This document shows, piece after piece, positions 1-6,338 of a stretch of DNA of 7,204 bases (positions within the stretch are counted from its first letter, which is position 1; every line of letters starts with the position of its first letter). The stretch is from assembly GCA_947483455.1 (NCBI GenBank), contig CANKNK010000086.1, positions 1 to 7,204 on the forward strand, written 5' to 3'. Position numbers and translations under genes: made by a program. A model generated the notes under the pieces. It did no database searches. It was not told the origin of the DNA and worked only from the letters and a program-made list of their open reading frames with translations. This stretch comes from Comamonadaceae bacterium. Lineage in GTDB: Bacteria > Pseudomonadota > Gammaproteobacteria > Burkholderiales > Burkholderiaceae_C.

Positions 1-797
1 TCCCTAATTTGAAAAACCTGGACCCGGACATCCAGGCCCAAATCGCCACCATAGACCCGGGCAACCAGTATCTGGTGAACTGGCTCTGGGGTTACACCAC
101 CATTGGTGTGAACACTGCCAAAGTCAAAGCCGCGCTGGGCAGTGAGCCTATGCCAGCCAATGTGTGGGAATTGTTCTTCAATCCGAAATACGCCAGCAAG
201 CTCAAGAGCTGCGGCGTCAGCACGCTGGACAGCGCCACCGAAGTGCTTCCCGCTGCGCTGCATTACTTGGGCAAAGACCCCTATAGTAAAAACGCCGATG
301 ACTACAAGGAAGCATTGGCCTTGCTCAAGAGCGTGCGCCCCTACGTCACCCTGTTTAGCTCGTCGGGCTATATCAACGACATGGCCAGCGGCTCCATCTG
401 CCTGGCGCTGGGTTGGAACGGCGACATCAATATCGCCCGCGCCCGCGCTATCGAAGGAAAAACCGGGCAGGATGTGGTGGCCTTGGTGCCCAAGACCGGC
501 GCAGTGCTGTTCTTTGACATGATGGCGATTCCGGCAGACGCCGCCCATCCGCAAAACGCCTTGAAGTTTATTAACTACATCATGCGCCCGGAGGTGCATG
601 CCGGTCTGACCAATAAAGTCAAATACGCCAACCCCAACAAAGAGTCGCGCAAGTTCATCAGCGCCGACGTGGCCAAAAACCCCTCGGTATTCCCCTCCAG
701 TGCGGAGATGGCCACCATGGTGGCTCCCAAGGCCTTGAGCAATGACGTGCGCCGCCTGGCCACCCGTGCTTACACCTCTTTCAAAACCGGCATCTAA
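1..797 (+). CDS. potF: Putrescine-binding periplasmic protein PotF, 5' end missing
   Basis: This is the solute-binding protein of a polyamine ABC importer; it binds putrescine in the periplasm and delivers it to PotHI. The reading frame is open through the left edge (first whole codon at base 3), so the signal peptide and much of the first lobe are missing; about 264 residues of a usual 365-370 are visible. The TTG at base 9 is an internal Leu codon, not a start. From remembered alignment with E. coli PotF, ligand residues are conserved: Glu at 240-242 (E185), Trp at 414-416 (W244) and Asp at 423-425 (D247) in a GWNGD motif, Phe at 510-512 (F276) and Asp at 516-518 (D278) in FFDMMAIPAD. Asp at 247 and Phe at 276 are PotF-like, whereas spermidine-type PotD has Ser and Trp there. 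This favours putrescine, though related polyamines cannot be excluded. potGHI follow directly. Confidence 0.93.
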   Translation, partial: PNLKNLDPDIQAQIATIDPGNQYLVNWLWGYTTIGVNTAKVKAALGSEPMPANVWELFFNPKYASKLKSCGVSTLDSATEVLPAALHYLGKDPYSKNADDYKEALALLKSVRPYVTLFSSSGYINDMASGSICLALGWNGDINIARARAIEGKTGQDVVALVPKTGAVLFFDMMAIPADAAHPQNALKFINYIMRPEVHAGLTNKVKYANPNKESRKFISADVAKNPSVFPSSAEMATMVAPKALSNDVRRLATRAYTSFKTGI

Positions 798-815
798 AGC
801 TGCAATTAGCAAAGG

Positions 816-825
816 CAGGGCCCTG
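816..825. repeat. 10-bp perfect palindrome just before the potG start
   Basis: CAGGGCCCTG reads the same on both strands and ends two bases before the GTG start of potG, within the weak purine-rich stretch (811-820) that must serve as the ribosome binding site. With no loop it is unlikely to fold within one RNA molecule. It may be chance in G+C-rich DNA; a regulatory role is only conceivable. Confidence 0.25.
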
Positions 826-827
826 GC

Positions 828-1973
828 GTGGTACAGACCGACTCTTTAGCGCGCGCCGCATCAGCTGCGCCGTTTTTACAAATCCAGCACATCGTCAAAA
901 AGTTTGACGATGTATTTGCAGTGGACGATGTCAGTTTGGACATTGCGCAGGGTGAGATTTTTGCCTTGCTCGGCTCCTCGGGTTGTGGCAAATCCACCTT
1001 GCTTCGCATGCTGGCTGGCTTTGAGGTGCCAAGCTCTGGCCACATACTGCTAGCCGGGCAGGACATCGTGGGCCTTGCGCCCTATGAACGCCCCATCAAT
1101 ATGATGTTTCAAAGCTACGCGCTGTTTCCGCACCTGACGGTATGGGACAACGTGGCCTTTGGGCTGAAACGCGATGGGATGCCCAAAGACCAGATCGAAG
1201 AGCGGGTGACGCAAATGCTGGAACTGGTCCAGCTCAAGCCCTATGCCAAGCGTAAGCCGCACCAGCTCTCGGGCGGCCAGCAACAGCGCGTGGCGCTTGC
1301 ACGCAGTCTTGCCAAGCGCCCCAAACTGCTGTTGCTGGACGAGCCGCTTGGGGCCTTGGACGCCAAGCTGCGCCAGCGCACCCAGCTGGAACTGGTGGAC
1401 ATCATTGAGCGTGTGGGGGTGACCTGCGTCATGGTGACGCATGACCAAGAAGAGGCCATGACCATGGCAACCCGCATCGGCGTAATGAGCGAAGGCAAGA
1501 TTTTGCAAATCGGCAAACCGGCCGAAATTTACGAAACCCCCAATTGCCTGTTTGTGGCCGACTTTATCGGCACCGTCAATATCTTCAAAGGCGCGGTGGA
1601 GGTCGACGAGGCCGACCACGTCATCATCGGTTCGGCCGATTGCCATCACTACGTCTGCCACGGCATCACCGGTACGCAGGGCATGGACGTGCATGTGGCG
1701 GTGCGACCGGAAAAAATGTCGATCCAAAGCGAGCCCGTCACGGACGCGCAGCGGGAACTCGCCGCTGAAGTGGGCTACAACCTGGCGCAGGGTGTGATTA
1801 CCGAATTGGCCTATCTGGGCAGTTTGACCACCTACCACGTCAAGCTTGCCAGTGGTCTGGTGGTCAAGGTCACGCACACCAATGACGCACGCCATGGCAG
1901 TTCGTCCCTCACCTGGGGTGACGCGGTCTATGTGTGGTGGTCTGGCAGCGATGTGGTGGTGCTGACGCGCTAA
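828..1973 (+). CDS. potG: Putrescine ABC transporter ATP-binding protein PotG
   Basis: This is the cytoplasmic ATPase subunit that drives putrescine import through PotHI. Its 381 residues match the usual length of about 377. ABC motifs are complete and in order: Walker A GSSGCGKST (residues 49-57), Q-loop Gln95 in MMFQSYALFP, signature LSGGQQQR (147-154), Walker B LLLLDEP (167-173), D-loop ALDAK (176-180) and switch His205 in THDQEEA. Residues from about 245 to the end form the TOBE/OB-like regulatory domain typical of this subfamily, with a VRPEK motif. The GTG start at 828 is chosen because potF stops in the same frame at 795-797, a second in-frame TAG lies at 807-809, and no ATG occurs before residue 61. 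The ribosome binding site (aaagg around 811-815) is weak, so translation may depend partly on coupling to potF. The long open frame antisense to this gene has no recognisable content. Confidence 0.97.
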   Translation: MVQTDSLARAASAAPFLQIQHIVKKFDDVFAVDDVSLDIAQGEIFALLGSSGCGKSTLLRMLAGFEVPSSGHILLAGQDIVGLAPYERPINMMFQSYALFPHLTVWDNVAFGLKRDGMPKDQIEERVTQMLELVQLKPYAKRKPHQLSGGQQQRVALARSLAKRPKLLLLDEPLGALDAKLRQRTQLELVDIIERVGVTCVMVTHDQEEAMTMATRIGVMSEGKILQIGKPAEIYETPNCLFVADFIGTVNIFKGAVEVDEADHVIIGSADCHHYVCHGITGTQGMDVHVAVRPEKMSIQSEPVTDAQRELAAEVGYNLAQGVITELAYLGSLTTYHVKLASGLVVKVTHTNDARHGSSSLTWGDAVYVWWSGSDVVVLTR

Positions 1974-1977
1974 GGCC

Positions 1978-2901
1978 ATGGCTAGCGTAGCCGCCTCCCA
2001 CTCCGGCTACGCCCATCTGCTTGGGCGCTGGGGTAGGGTGGCGGTCATTGGTGTGCCCATGGTGTTTTTGCTACTGGTTTTTTTGTTGCCCTTTTTAGTG
2101 GTCTTCAAAATCAGCGTGTCGGAAATGGACACGGTTTTTTTCAAGGACGTGCTCAGCGTCAAAGACGATATGCTGGTCTTGGCCCTGCGCTATGGCAACT
2201 ACATCAGCCTGACCCAGGACGCGCTTTACCTCACCGCCTACCTCAGCTCCATCAAGATCGCGGCCATCACCACGGCCATTTGTTTGTGCATCGCTTACCC
2301 TTTTGCTTATTTTTTGGCGCGCAGCCCAGCGGACCGGCGTCCGGCTTTGCTGATGCTGGTGATGTTGCCGTTTTGGACTTCATTTTTGCTGCGCGTTTAC
2401 GCCTGGAAAATGCTGCTGGCCGATGCCGGTGTGTTCAACAACATCGCTATCGCGCTGGGCTTCATCGCCGAGCCTATCAAGATGATGAACACGCCGTTTT
2501 CGCTGGTGCTGGGCATGGTCTATACCTATGTCCCTTTTATGATTTTGCCGCTCTACGCCAATTTGGTGAAGATGGACTTGAGCCTGCTAGAAGCGGCGCT
2601 GGATTTGGGCGCCACACCCTGGCAGGCCTTTTGGCGCATCACCGTGCCCCTGTCTGCTAGCGGCATCATCGCCGGCTCCATGCTGGTGTTTATCCCCTGC
2701 GTAGGCGAGTTCGTTATTCCTGAATTGCTGGGCGGCCCCGAGACTTTGATGATCGGTCACGTACTGTGGGATGAGTTTTTCGGCAATAACGACTGGCCCA
2801 TGGCGGCCAGCGTGGCCGTGGTGATGGTCGCCCTCATCATCATCCCGCTGGCGCTTTTCAATAAATACCAGGCTGAAAGCACGGTCGGGGGCCGAGCATG
2901 A
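1978..2901 (+). CDS. potH: Putrescine ABC transporter permease PotH
   Basis: This is one of two inner-membrane permease subunits of the putrescine importer. It has 307 residues against about 317 in E. coli. Hydrophobic segments lie near residues 22-43, 90-114, 124-145, 172-195, 227-247 and 276-295, giving the six-helix layout of this family. The cytoplasmic EAA loop that docks on the ATPase is clear at residues 205-224 (EAALDLGATPWQAFWRITVP). Other family hallmarks are LPFWTSFLLRVYAW (130-143) and the stretch VGEFVIPELLGGPE (242-255), which is nearly the same in E. coli PotH as I recall it. The ATG lies 4 bp after the potG stop with little independent ribosome binding site (taagg), so coupling to potG is likely. 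Its stop overlaps the potI start in ATGA. Confidence 0.96.
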   Translation: MASVAASHSGYAHLLGRWGRVAVIGVPMVFLLLVFLLPFLVVFKISVSEMDTVFFKDVLSVKDDMLVLALRYGNYISLTQDALYLTAYLSSIKIAAITTAICLCIAYPFAYFLARSPADRRPALLMLVMLPFWTSFLLRVYAWKMLLADAGVFNNIAIALGFIAEPIKMMNTPFSLVLGMVYTYVPFMILPLYANLVKMDLSLLEAALDLGATPWQAFWRITVPLSASGIIAGSMLVFIPCVGEFVIPELLGGPETLMIGHVLWDEFFGNNDWPMAASVAVVMVALIIIPLALFNKYQAESTVGGRA

Positions 2902-3737
2902 GTGCCGTAGGTCGCCGCACCGCTTTTGCCTGGATGGGCGGGGTGTATGTGTTTTTGTACCTGCCCATCATCACCTTGATGCTGTTTAGTTTCAATGCCA
3001 GCCCCATGGTGACCCATTGGGGCGGTTTTTCGCTGCGCTGGTACGAGGCTTTGTTACAGGATAGCGAAATCATTGAGGGCTTCAAGCTGTCTTTAAAAAT
3101 CGCGTTTGCTACCGGCTGCTCGTCGGTCGTCTTGGGTACGCTAGCGGCCATTACCTTGCACCGCTTCAAGCGCTTTCCCGGGCGCACCTTGTTTGCGGGT
3201 ATGGTCAATTCGCCGCTGGTCATGCCAGAAGTCATCATCGGCCTGTCCCTGCTGCTCATGCTGGTCTCTGTGCAAAGAATCTTCGGCTTTCCGGACCGGG
3301 GCTTTGGCACTATTTGGCTGGGCCACACCCTGCTGGGCATGGCCTATGCCACCGTGGTGGTGCTCTCCCGATTGCAGGAAATGAGCCCTTCGCTCGAAGA
3401 GGCGGCACAGGATCTGGGCGCCCTGCCTGCCCAGGTGTTTTTCCTCATTACCCTTCCGCTGATTTCGCAGGCACTGGCCTCGGCCTGGTTGCTGACCTTT
3501 ACGCTGTCGCTGGACGATGTGGTAATTTCGGCCTTTCTCAACGGGCCGGGTTCGACTACCATGCCGATTACGATTTTTAGCCGTGCCCGCCTGGGCCTGA
3601 ACCCCAGCGTTAACACGGTGGCCACCCTGACGGTACTGGTAGTCAGTATCGGCGTGCTCGCGGCCAGCGTGTGGATGTCCCGCCTTGAAAAGCGCAGGGC
3701 CTTGGAAATGGCAGCGGCTTACCGCAAAGTGGATTAG
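2898..3737 (+). CDS. potI: Putrescine ABC transporter permease PotI
   Basis: This is the second inner-membrane permease, partner of PotH. Its length of 279 residues is close to the usual 281. Hydrophobic segments lie near residues 13-33, 65-86, 101-125, 138-158, 186-206 and 241-261. The EAA loop is at 167-187 (EEAAQDLGALPAQVFFLITLP core), followed by the LSLDDVVISAFLNGPGSTTMP signature (203-223) typical of PotC/PotI permeases. The start ATG at 2898 overlaps the potH stop by four bases (ATGA), the classic arrangement for translational coupling and equal output of the two permease subunits. Assignment as PotI rather than PotC rests on position after PotH and on the PotF-type binding protein in the same operon. 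Confidence 0.95.
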   Translation: MSAVGRRTAFAWMGGVYVFLYLPIITLMLFSFNASPMVTHWGGFSLRWYEALLQDSEIIEGFKLSLKIAFATGCSSVVLGTLAAITLHRFKRFPGRTLFAGMVNSPLVMPEVIIGLSLLLMLVSVQRIFGFPDRGFGTIWLGHTLLGMAYATVVVLSRLQEMSPSLEEAAQDLGALPAQVFFLITLPLISQALASAWLLTFTLSLDDVVISAFLNGPGSTTMPITIFSRARLGLNPSVNTVATLTVLVVSIGVLAASVWMSRLEKRRALEMAAAYRKVD

Positions 3738-3750
3738 CTGGCCTGCCAGC
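3737..3750 (+). other. Short hairpin at the end of potI
   Basis: GCTGG at 3737-3741 and CCAGC at 3746-3750 can pair around a CCTG loop, beginning on the last base of the potI stop codon. There is no U-run after it, so it is not a convincing terminator. It could act as an RNA processing or 3'-end stabilising point between the transporter genes and the porin gene, but a five-pair stem may also be chance. Confidence 0.25.
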
Positions 3751-3771
3751 GCCCATCAGATTTATTGACCC

Positions 3772-3778
3772 AAAGGAG
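3772..3778 (+). promoter_or_regulatory. Strong ribosome binding site of the DUF3138 porin gene
   Basis: AAAGGAG lies six bases before the ATG at 3785. It is the best Shine-Dalgarno match in the operon and contrasts with the weak or coupled starts of potG, potH and potI. This fixes the porin start and suggests independent, stronger translation, as expected for an abundant outer-membrane protein. I see no convincing sigma-70 promoter in the 47-bp gap. Confidence 0.8.
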
Positions 3779-3784
3779 TAAGCA

Positions 3785-5146
3785 ATGCACTTGAAGAAAA
3801 AACTGTGGATCGTGGCCTTGGCCGGCGTACTCCCCTGGGCCGGGGCACACGCCCAATCGGTGGCCGACTTGCAAAAAGAAATCAACGCCCTCAAGGCCCA
3901 GTTGCAAAGCTTGCAAAAAAAGGTGGAAGCCATCAGCACCCAGCCCGAGGCTACGCCGCTGGCGCAACAGGTCAACCGCCTGGAACAGCGCTTGGATTTG
4001 GGTGAAGACGACGCTGAAAAGTCAGGCTTTAAAGGCGTAAAAATCAATGGTGTGATTGAGGCGGCTTACAAGTACAACACCATCAGCGCCAGCAACGAGT
4101 TCAGCGCCAGTGCCGGTTACGCGGTCGGTGAGTTGGGCATGGTCCAGATCACCAAGGAATCGCAAGACGGTGAGGGCGTGGATTGGACCCTGCGGCTATT
4201 GCCAGGCGGCGATCCGCTGGTGCATGAAGCCTCGCTGTCGATTCCATTGAACAAAAGCACCCGCATCATTGCCGGTTTCATGCCCGATTTCCAAGGCTAT
4301 GAATTTGCCTTTCCCAATGCCAATGCCACACTGGGTAATCAATTGATCACCCACAACGCTTTGTACGATTTGGCGGGGGCAACCGCTTATACCGGCGCTG
4401 GCATGGCCTATACCTTGGGTGGCGGGAAGTATGCGTTGAAGTGGATTATCGGTAACGCCGACCATGGTGCGGATGCATTGGCCTCAAGCTTTGATGCGCC
4501 TTCCGTAGATACGACAACCATGGCCGAGAACACCACCACGTTTGTTGCAGCGCGCTCCGACCTGCGTTCCACTGCATTCGCCTACCGCGGTGACTGGTAT
4601 GTCAATGACACTACCTATGTCGGGCTGTCCGGCTTGCACGGCCGGGGCAACCGCGTGTTCGACATCATGGCCGTTGATGGAGGCATCACGCGTGGCGACT
4701 GGCAAGTCAATGGTCAATTCACCATCGGCCGCATGGACCGAGCGGGTGCCAATGGCAGCGGCACCAGCTGGCAGGGCTTATCGGGCTTGGTGGGCTACAA
4801 AATTGTGCCGCGCTTGCAATTGCTGGCGCGTGCGGATTACCTGATGAACAGCGAGAACGGCGGCGGTACGTATTACGATAACGGCGGTATCTACGGCAAT
4901 GGCCTAGGCCCGGAGCGTGCCTCTGATGGGACCTTTGCCTATGACGCGGACACCGGTTTGGCGACTAAGGGCGCTAATTTAATGCGTTTAACCGTGGGTA
5001 CGAACTACCAGGTCAATTCCACAACCCAGTGGAAAACAGAGTTCAGGTTAGACCAGTCCAGTGGCTATAACTTCCTGAATTCTGATAACGTGACCTACAG
5101 CAAAGATAAGCAATCCCTGGCGACCTCACTCGTCTTGTCCTTCTAA
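3785..5146 (+). CDS. DUF3138-family outer-membrane beta-barrel (porin-like) protein
   Basis: A secreted 453-residue protein. Residues 1-23 form a signal peptide (KKK near the N-terminus, hydrophobic core, likely cleavage after AHA). Residues 25 to about 75 are a probable coiled coil, with heptad-like LQKEINALKAQLQSLQKKV and later QQVNRLEQRLDL, as in trimeric porins with a periplasmic N-terminal stalk. The rest alternates polar and hydrophobic residues with many Gly, Tyr and Asn, and ends LATSLVLSF; the terminal Phe is the usual outer-membrane barrel signature. Segments such as ELGMVQITKES, EASLSIPLNKSTRIIAGFMP and ATAYTGAGMAYTLGGGKY fit my memory of DUF3138 proteins (Pfam PF11336), which have no established function. 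It sits 47 bp after potI, with its own strong ribosome binding site, and is followed by a terminator, so it appears to be the last gene of the polyamine operon. A role as a polyamine-permeable channel is inference. Family assignment is fairly confident; substrate is unknown. Confidence 0.85.
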   Translation: MHLKKKLWIVALAGVLPWAGAHAQSVADLQKEINALKAQLQSLQKKVEAISTQPEATPLAQQVNRLEQRLDLGEDDAEKSGFKGVKINGVIEAAYKYNTISASNEFSASAGYAVGELGMVQITKESQDGEGVDWTLRLLPGGDPLVHEASLSIPLNKSTRIIAGFMPDFQGYEFAFPNANATLGNQLITHNALYDLAGATAYTGAGMAYTLGGGKYALKWIIGNADHGADALASSFDAPSVDTTTMAENTTTFVAARSDLRSTAFAYRGDWYVNDTTYVGLSGLHGRGNRVFDIMAVDGGITRGDWQVNGQFTIGRMDRAGANGSGTSWQGLSGLVGYKIVPRLQLLARADYLMNSENGGGTYYDNGGIYGNGLGPERASDGTFAYDADTGLATKGANLMRLTVGTNYQVNSTTQWKTEFRLDQSSGYNFLNSDNVTYSKDKQSLATSLVLSF

Positions 5147-5161
5147 GCCATCTTTACCTGG

Positions 5162-5194
5162 ATAAAAAGGGCCGCTCTAAGCGGCCCTTTTTAT
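5162..5194. terminator. Bidirectional intrinsic terminator between convergent units
   Basis: A perfect 14-bp stem around the loop TCTAA (5176-5180): the core arms are AAAAAGGGCCGC (5164-5175) and GCGGCCCTTTTT (5181-5192), and A5162 and T5163 extend pairing to A5193 and T5194. The G+C-rich core with a 3' T-run fits Rho-independent termination on the plus strand, and the 5' A-run gives the same on the minus strand. It lies 15 bp past the porin stop and 83 bp past the sulfurtransferase stop, so it can end both transcripts. Confidence 0.92.
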
Positions 5195-5250
5195 GGTGTA
5201 ACAACGAGGCAGGCCACATTTCTGGGCCAGAGTCAGTCCCACTGCGTTCG

Positions 5251-5270
5251 GCGCAAGCTGGGCTTAGCGC
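5251..5270. other. Imperfect hairpin in the sulfurtransferase 3' region
   Basis: GCGCAAGC (5251-5258) can pair with GCTTAGCGC (5262-5270) around a TGG loop with one bulged A. On the minus strand it lies 7 bases after the sulfurtransferase stop. Neither side carries a U-run, so it is a possible stabilising or Rho-related structure rather than an intrinsic terminator. Confidence 0.3.
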
Positions 5271-5277
5271 AAAGGCT

Positions 5278-6153
5278 TCAACCTCTGGCCACCGGCCTTT
5301 CCGGATCGCTGCACCATTCACTCCAACTCCCAGCAAACAAGGCCGTGTTCCCGAACCCGGCGATTTGCATAGCCAGGATATTGGGTATGGCAGTCACGCC
5401 GCTGCCGCAGTGGTGGACTACGGTGTCAGTGCCACGCGCACCTAGCAGTGTTTCAAACTCAGCACGCAATTGCGCCGCCGGTTTGAACTTGCCGTCTGCA
5501 TCCATATTCACATTGAAAGGCCGATTTAATGCGCCGGGAATATGCCCAGCCACCGGGTCCAGGGGTTCGACCTCCCCCTTAAAGCGCGGCGTAGCGCGTG
5601 CATCCACGATGGTTTGCGTGGCGCGGCCCAGGCGGCCCAGCACCTGCTCGGCTTGCACCAGCGTCACCAGCGGTTCGCGCAGCGCAAAGTCGCCAATTTG
5701 CTGCACTGGAAGCGACTGCATGGCACCGCTTTCAGTGCTGCCGCTCGCCGCTGTCCAGGCTTTCAGCCCGCCGTCTAACACCGCCACGGCATCGTGTCCC
5801 AGCCACTTGAGCATCCACCACAAACGCCCGCAAAAACTAGAGCCTTGGCGGTCGTAGACCACGGCCTGCATGCCCGGCCTAAAGCCCACGTCACGCAGCC
5901 ACTGCGCCACGGTTTCGCGCTGCGGCAGAGGATGGCGGCCGCCGCTTTGCGCGCCCGTAAGTTGCCGGTCTCCTTTGGCGCTAAGGGTGCGTTCCAGGTC
6001 CGCAAACACGGCGCCCGCAACATGGCTTTGCGCAAACATCTCGCCCCCGGCCTCGCTGCGGGTCAGGTCGAAGCTGCAATCAAACACCATCAGGGGCACA
6101 TGGGCTTGCTGTAGTTGCATGACTTGCTCAGGGGAAATCAGGGTGGTGTACAT
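5278..6153 (-). CDS. sseA: 3-mercaptopyruvate sulfurtransferase (two-domain rhodanese, SseA type)
   Basis: A cytoplasmic sulfurtransferase that moves sulfur from 3-mercaptopyruvate to thiol acceptors or cyanide. It has 291 residues, close to the family's usual 280-300. The N-terminal non-catalytic rhodanese domain covers about residues 5-135 (FDCSFDL 24-30, VVYDRQGSSFCGRLWWMLKWLGH region 98-120, LDGGLKAW 126-133). The catalytic domain covers about 163-285 (VDAR 183-186, GHIPGALNRPF 203-213). The active-site loop is CGSGVT with Cys249; this loop marks mercaptopyruvate sulfurtransferases, whereas thiosulfate rhodaneses usually have CRKGVT. The residues after the loop are AIPN rather than the ACHN I expect in proteobacterial homologues. 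The frame stays open upstream to 6597, but the ATG at 6153 is chosen because MYTTLIS is the usual N-terminus and the upstream translation looks non-coding. No good ribosome binding site precedes it. It converges on the pot operon. Confidence 0.93.
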   Translation of the reverse strand: MYTTLISPEQVMQLQQAHVPLMVFDCSFDLTRSEAGGEMFAQSHVAGAVFADLERTLSAKGDRQLTGAQSGGRHPLPQRETVAQWLRDVGFRPGMQAVVYDRQGSSFCGRLWWMLKWLGHDAVAVLDGGLKAWTAASGSTESGAMQSLPVQQIGDFALREPLVTLVQAEQVLGRLGRATQTIVDARATPRFKGEVEPLDPVAGHIPGALNRPFNVNMDADGKFKPAAQLRAEFETLLGARGTDTVVHHCGSGVTAIPNILAMQIAGFGNTALFAGSWSEWCSDPERPVARG

Positions 6154-6186
6154 GGCGTAATCGGCAGATGCTGCGGTGGAGTTTTT

Positions 6187-6280
6187 GGCTAGCTTGGTTT
6201 TGCACTGTACCCCAAGACGCCGGATGAAACGCAGGGCAAAGTGCCATCCGGATCGGCGTGATTGCCTGCAAAGGCTAGCC
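6187..6280. repeat. Nested imperfect inverted repeats upstream of the sulfurtransferase gene
   Basis: The 185-bp gap between the sulfurtransferase and the transporter holds two nested inverted repeats. Outer arms: GGCTAGC (6187-6193) with GCTAGCC (6274-6280), then TTTGCA (6199-6204) with TGCAAA (6267-6272), with a five-base insert on one side and one base on the other. Inner arms: ACGCCGGATG (6217-6226) with CATCC (6245-6249) and GGCGT (6255-6259), interrupted by five bases. No T-run follows on either strand, so this is not an intrinsic terminator. On the minus strand the structure would end about 34 bases before the sulfurtransferase start. It could be a 5'-leader structure, a degenerate repeat element or chance. 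I see no convincing promoter in the gap. Confidence 0.4.
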
Positions 6281-6338
6281 CGACAGCAGCACTCGCATGG
6301 CTGCAAGGCGGCACCGCCCACGCGACTGCGCAAGCCCC

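Noticed and set aside
9..11. TTG as a start codon for potF
   Set aside because: Codons before it (Pro, Asn) continue a conserved PotF segment, so the gene simply begins outside the window.
1050..1979. A 309-residue open frame on the minus strand opposite potG
   Set aside because: It lies entirely antisense to a complete, motif-verified ABC ATPase, is rich in His and Arg without domain character, and reflects third-position G+C bias of potG.
2858..3340. A 160-residue minus-strand frame across the potH-potI junction
   Set aside because: It is antisense to two confident permease genes and shows no signal, membrane or domain pattern of its own.
5345..6160. Several plus-strand open frames (such as 5345-5857, 5794-6114 and 5870-6160) opposite the sulfurtransferase gene
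   Set aside because: They are antisense to a well-supported gene, lack recognisable motifs and have Pro/Arg/Ser-rich composition typical of shadow frames.
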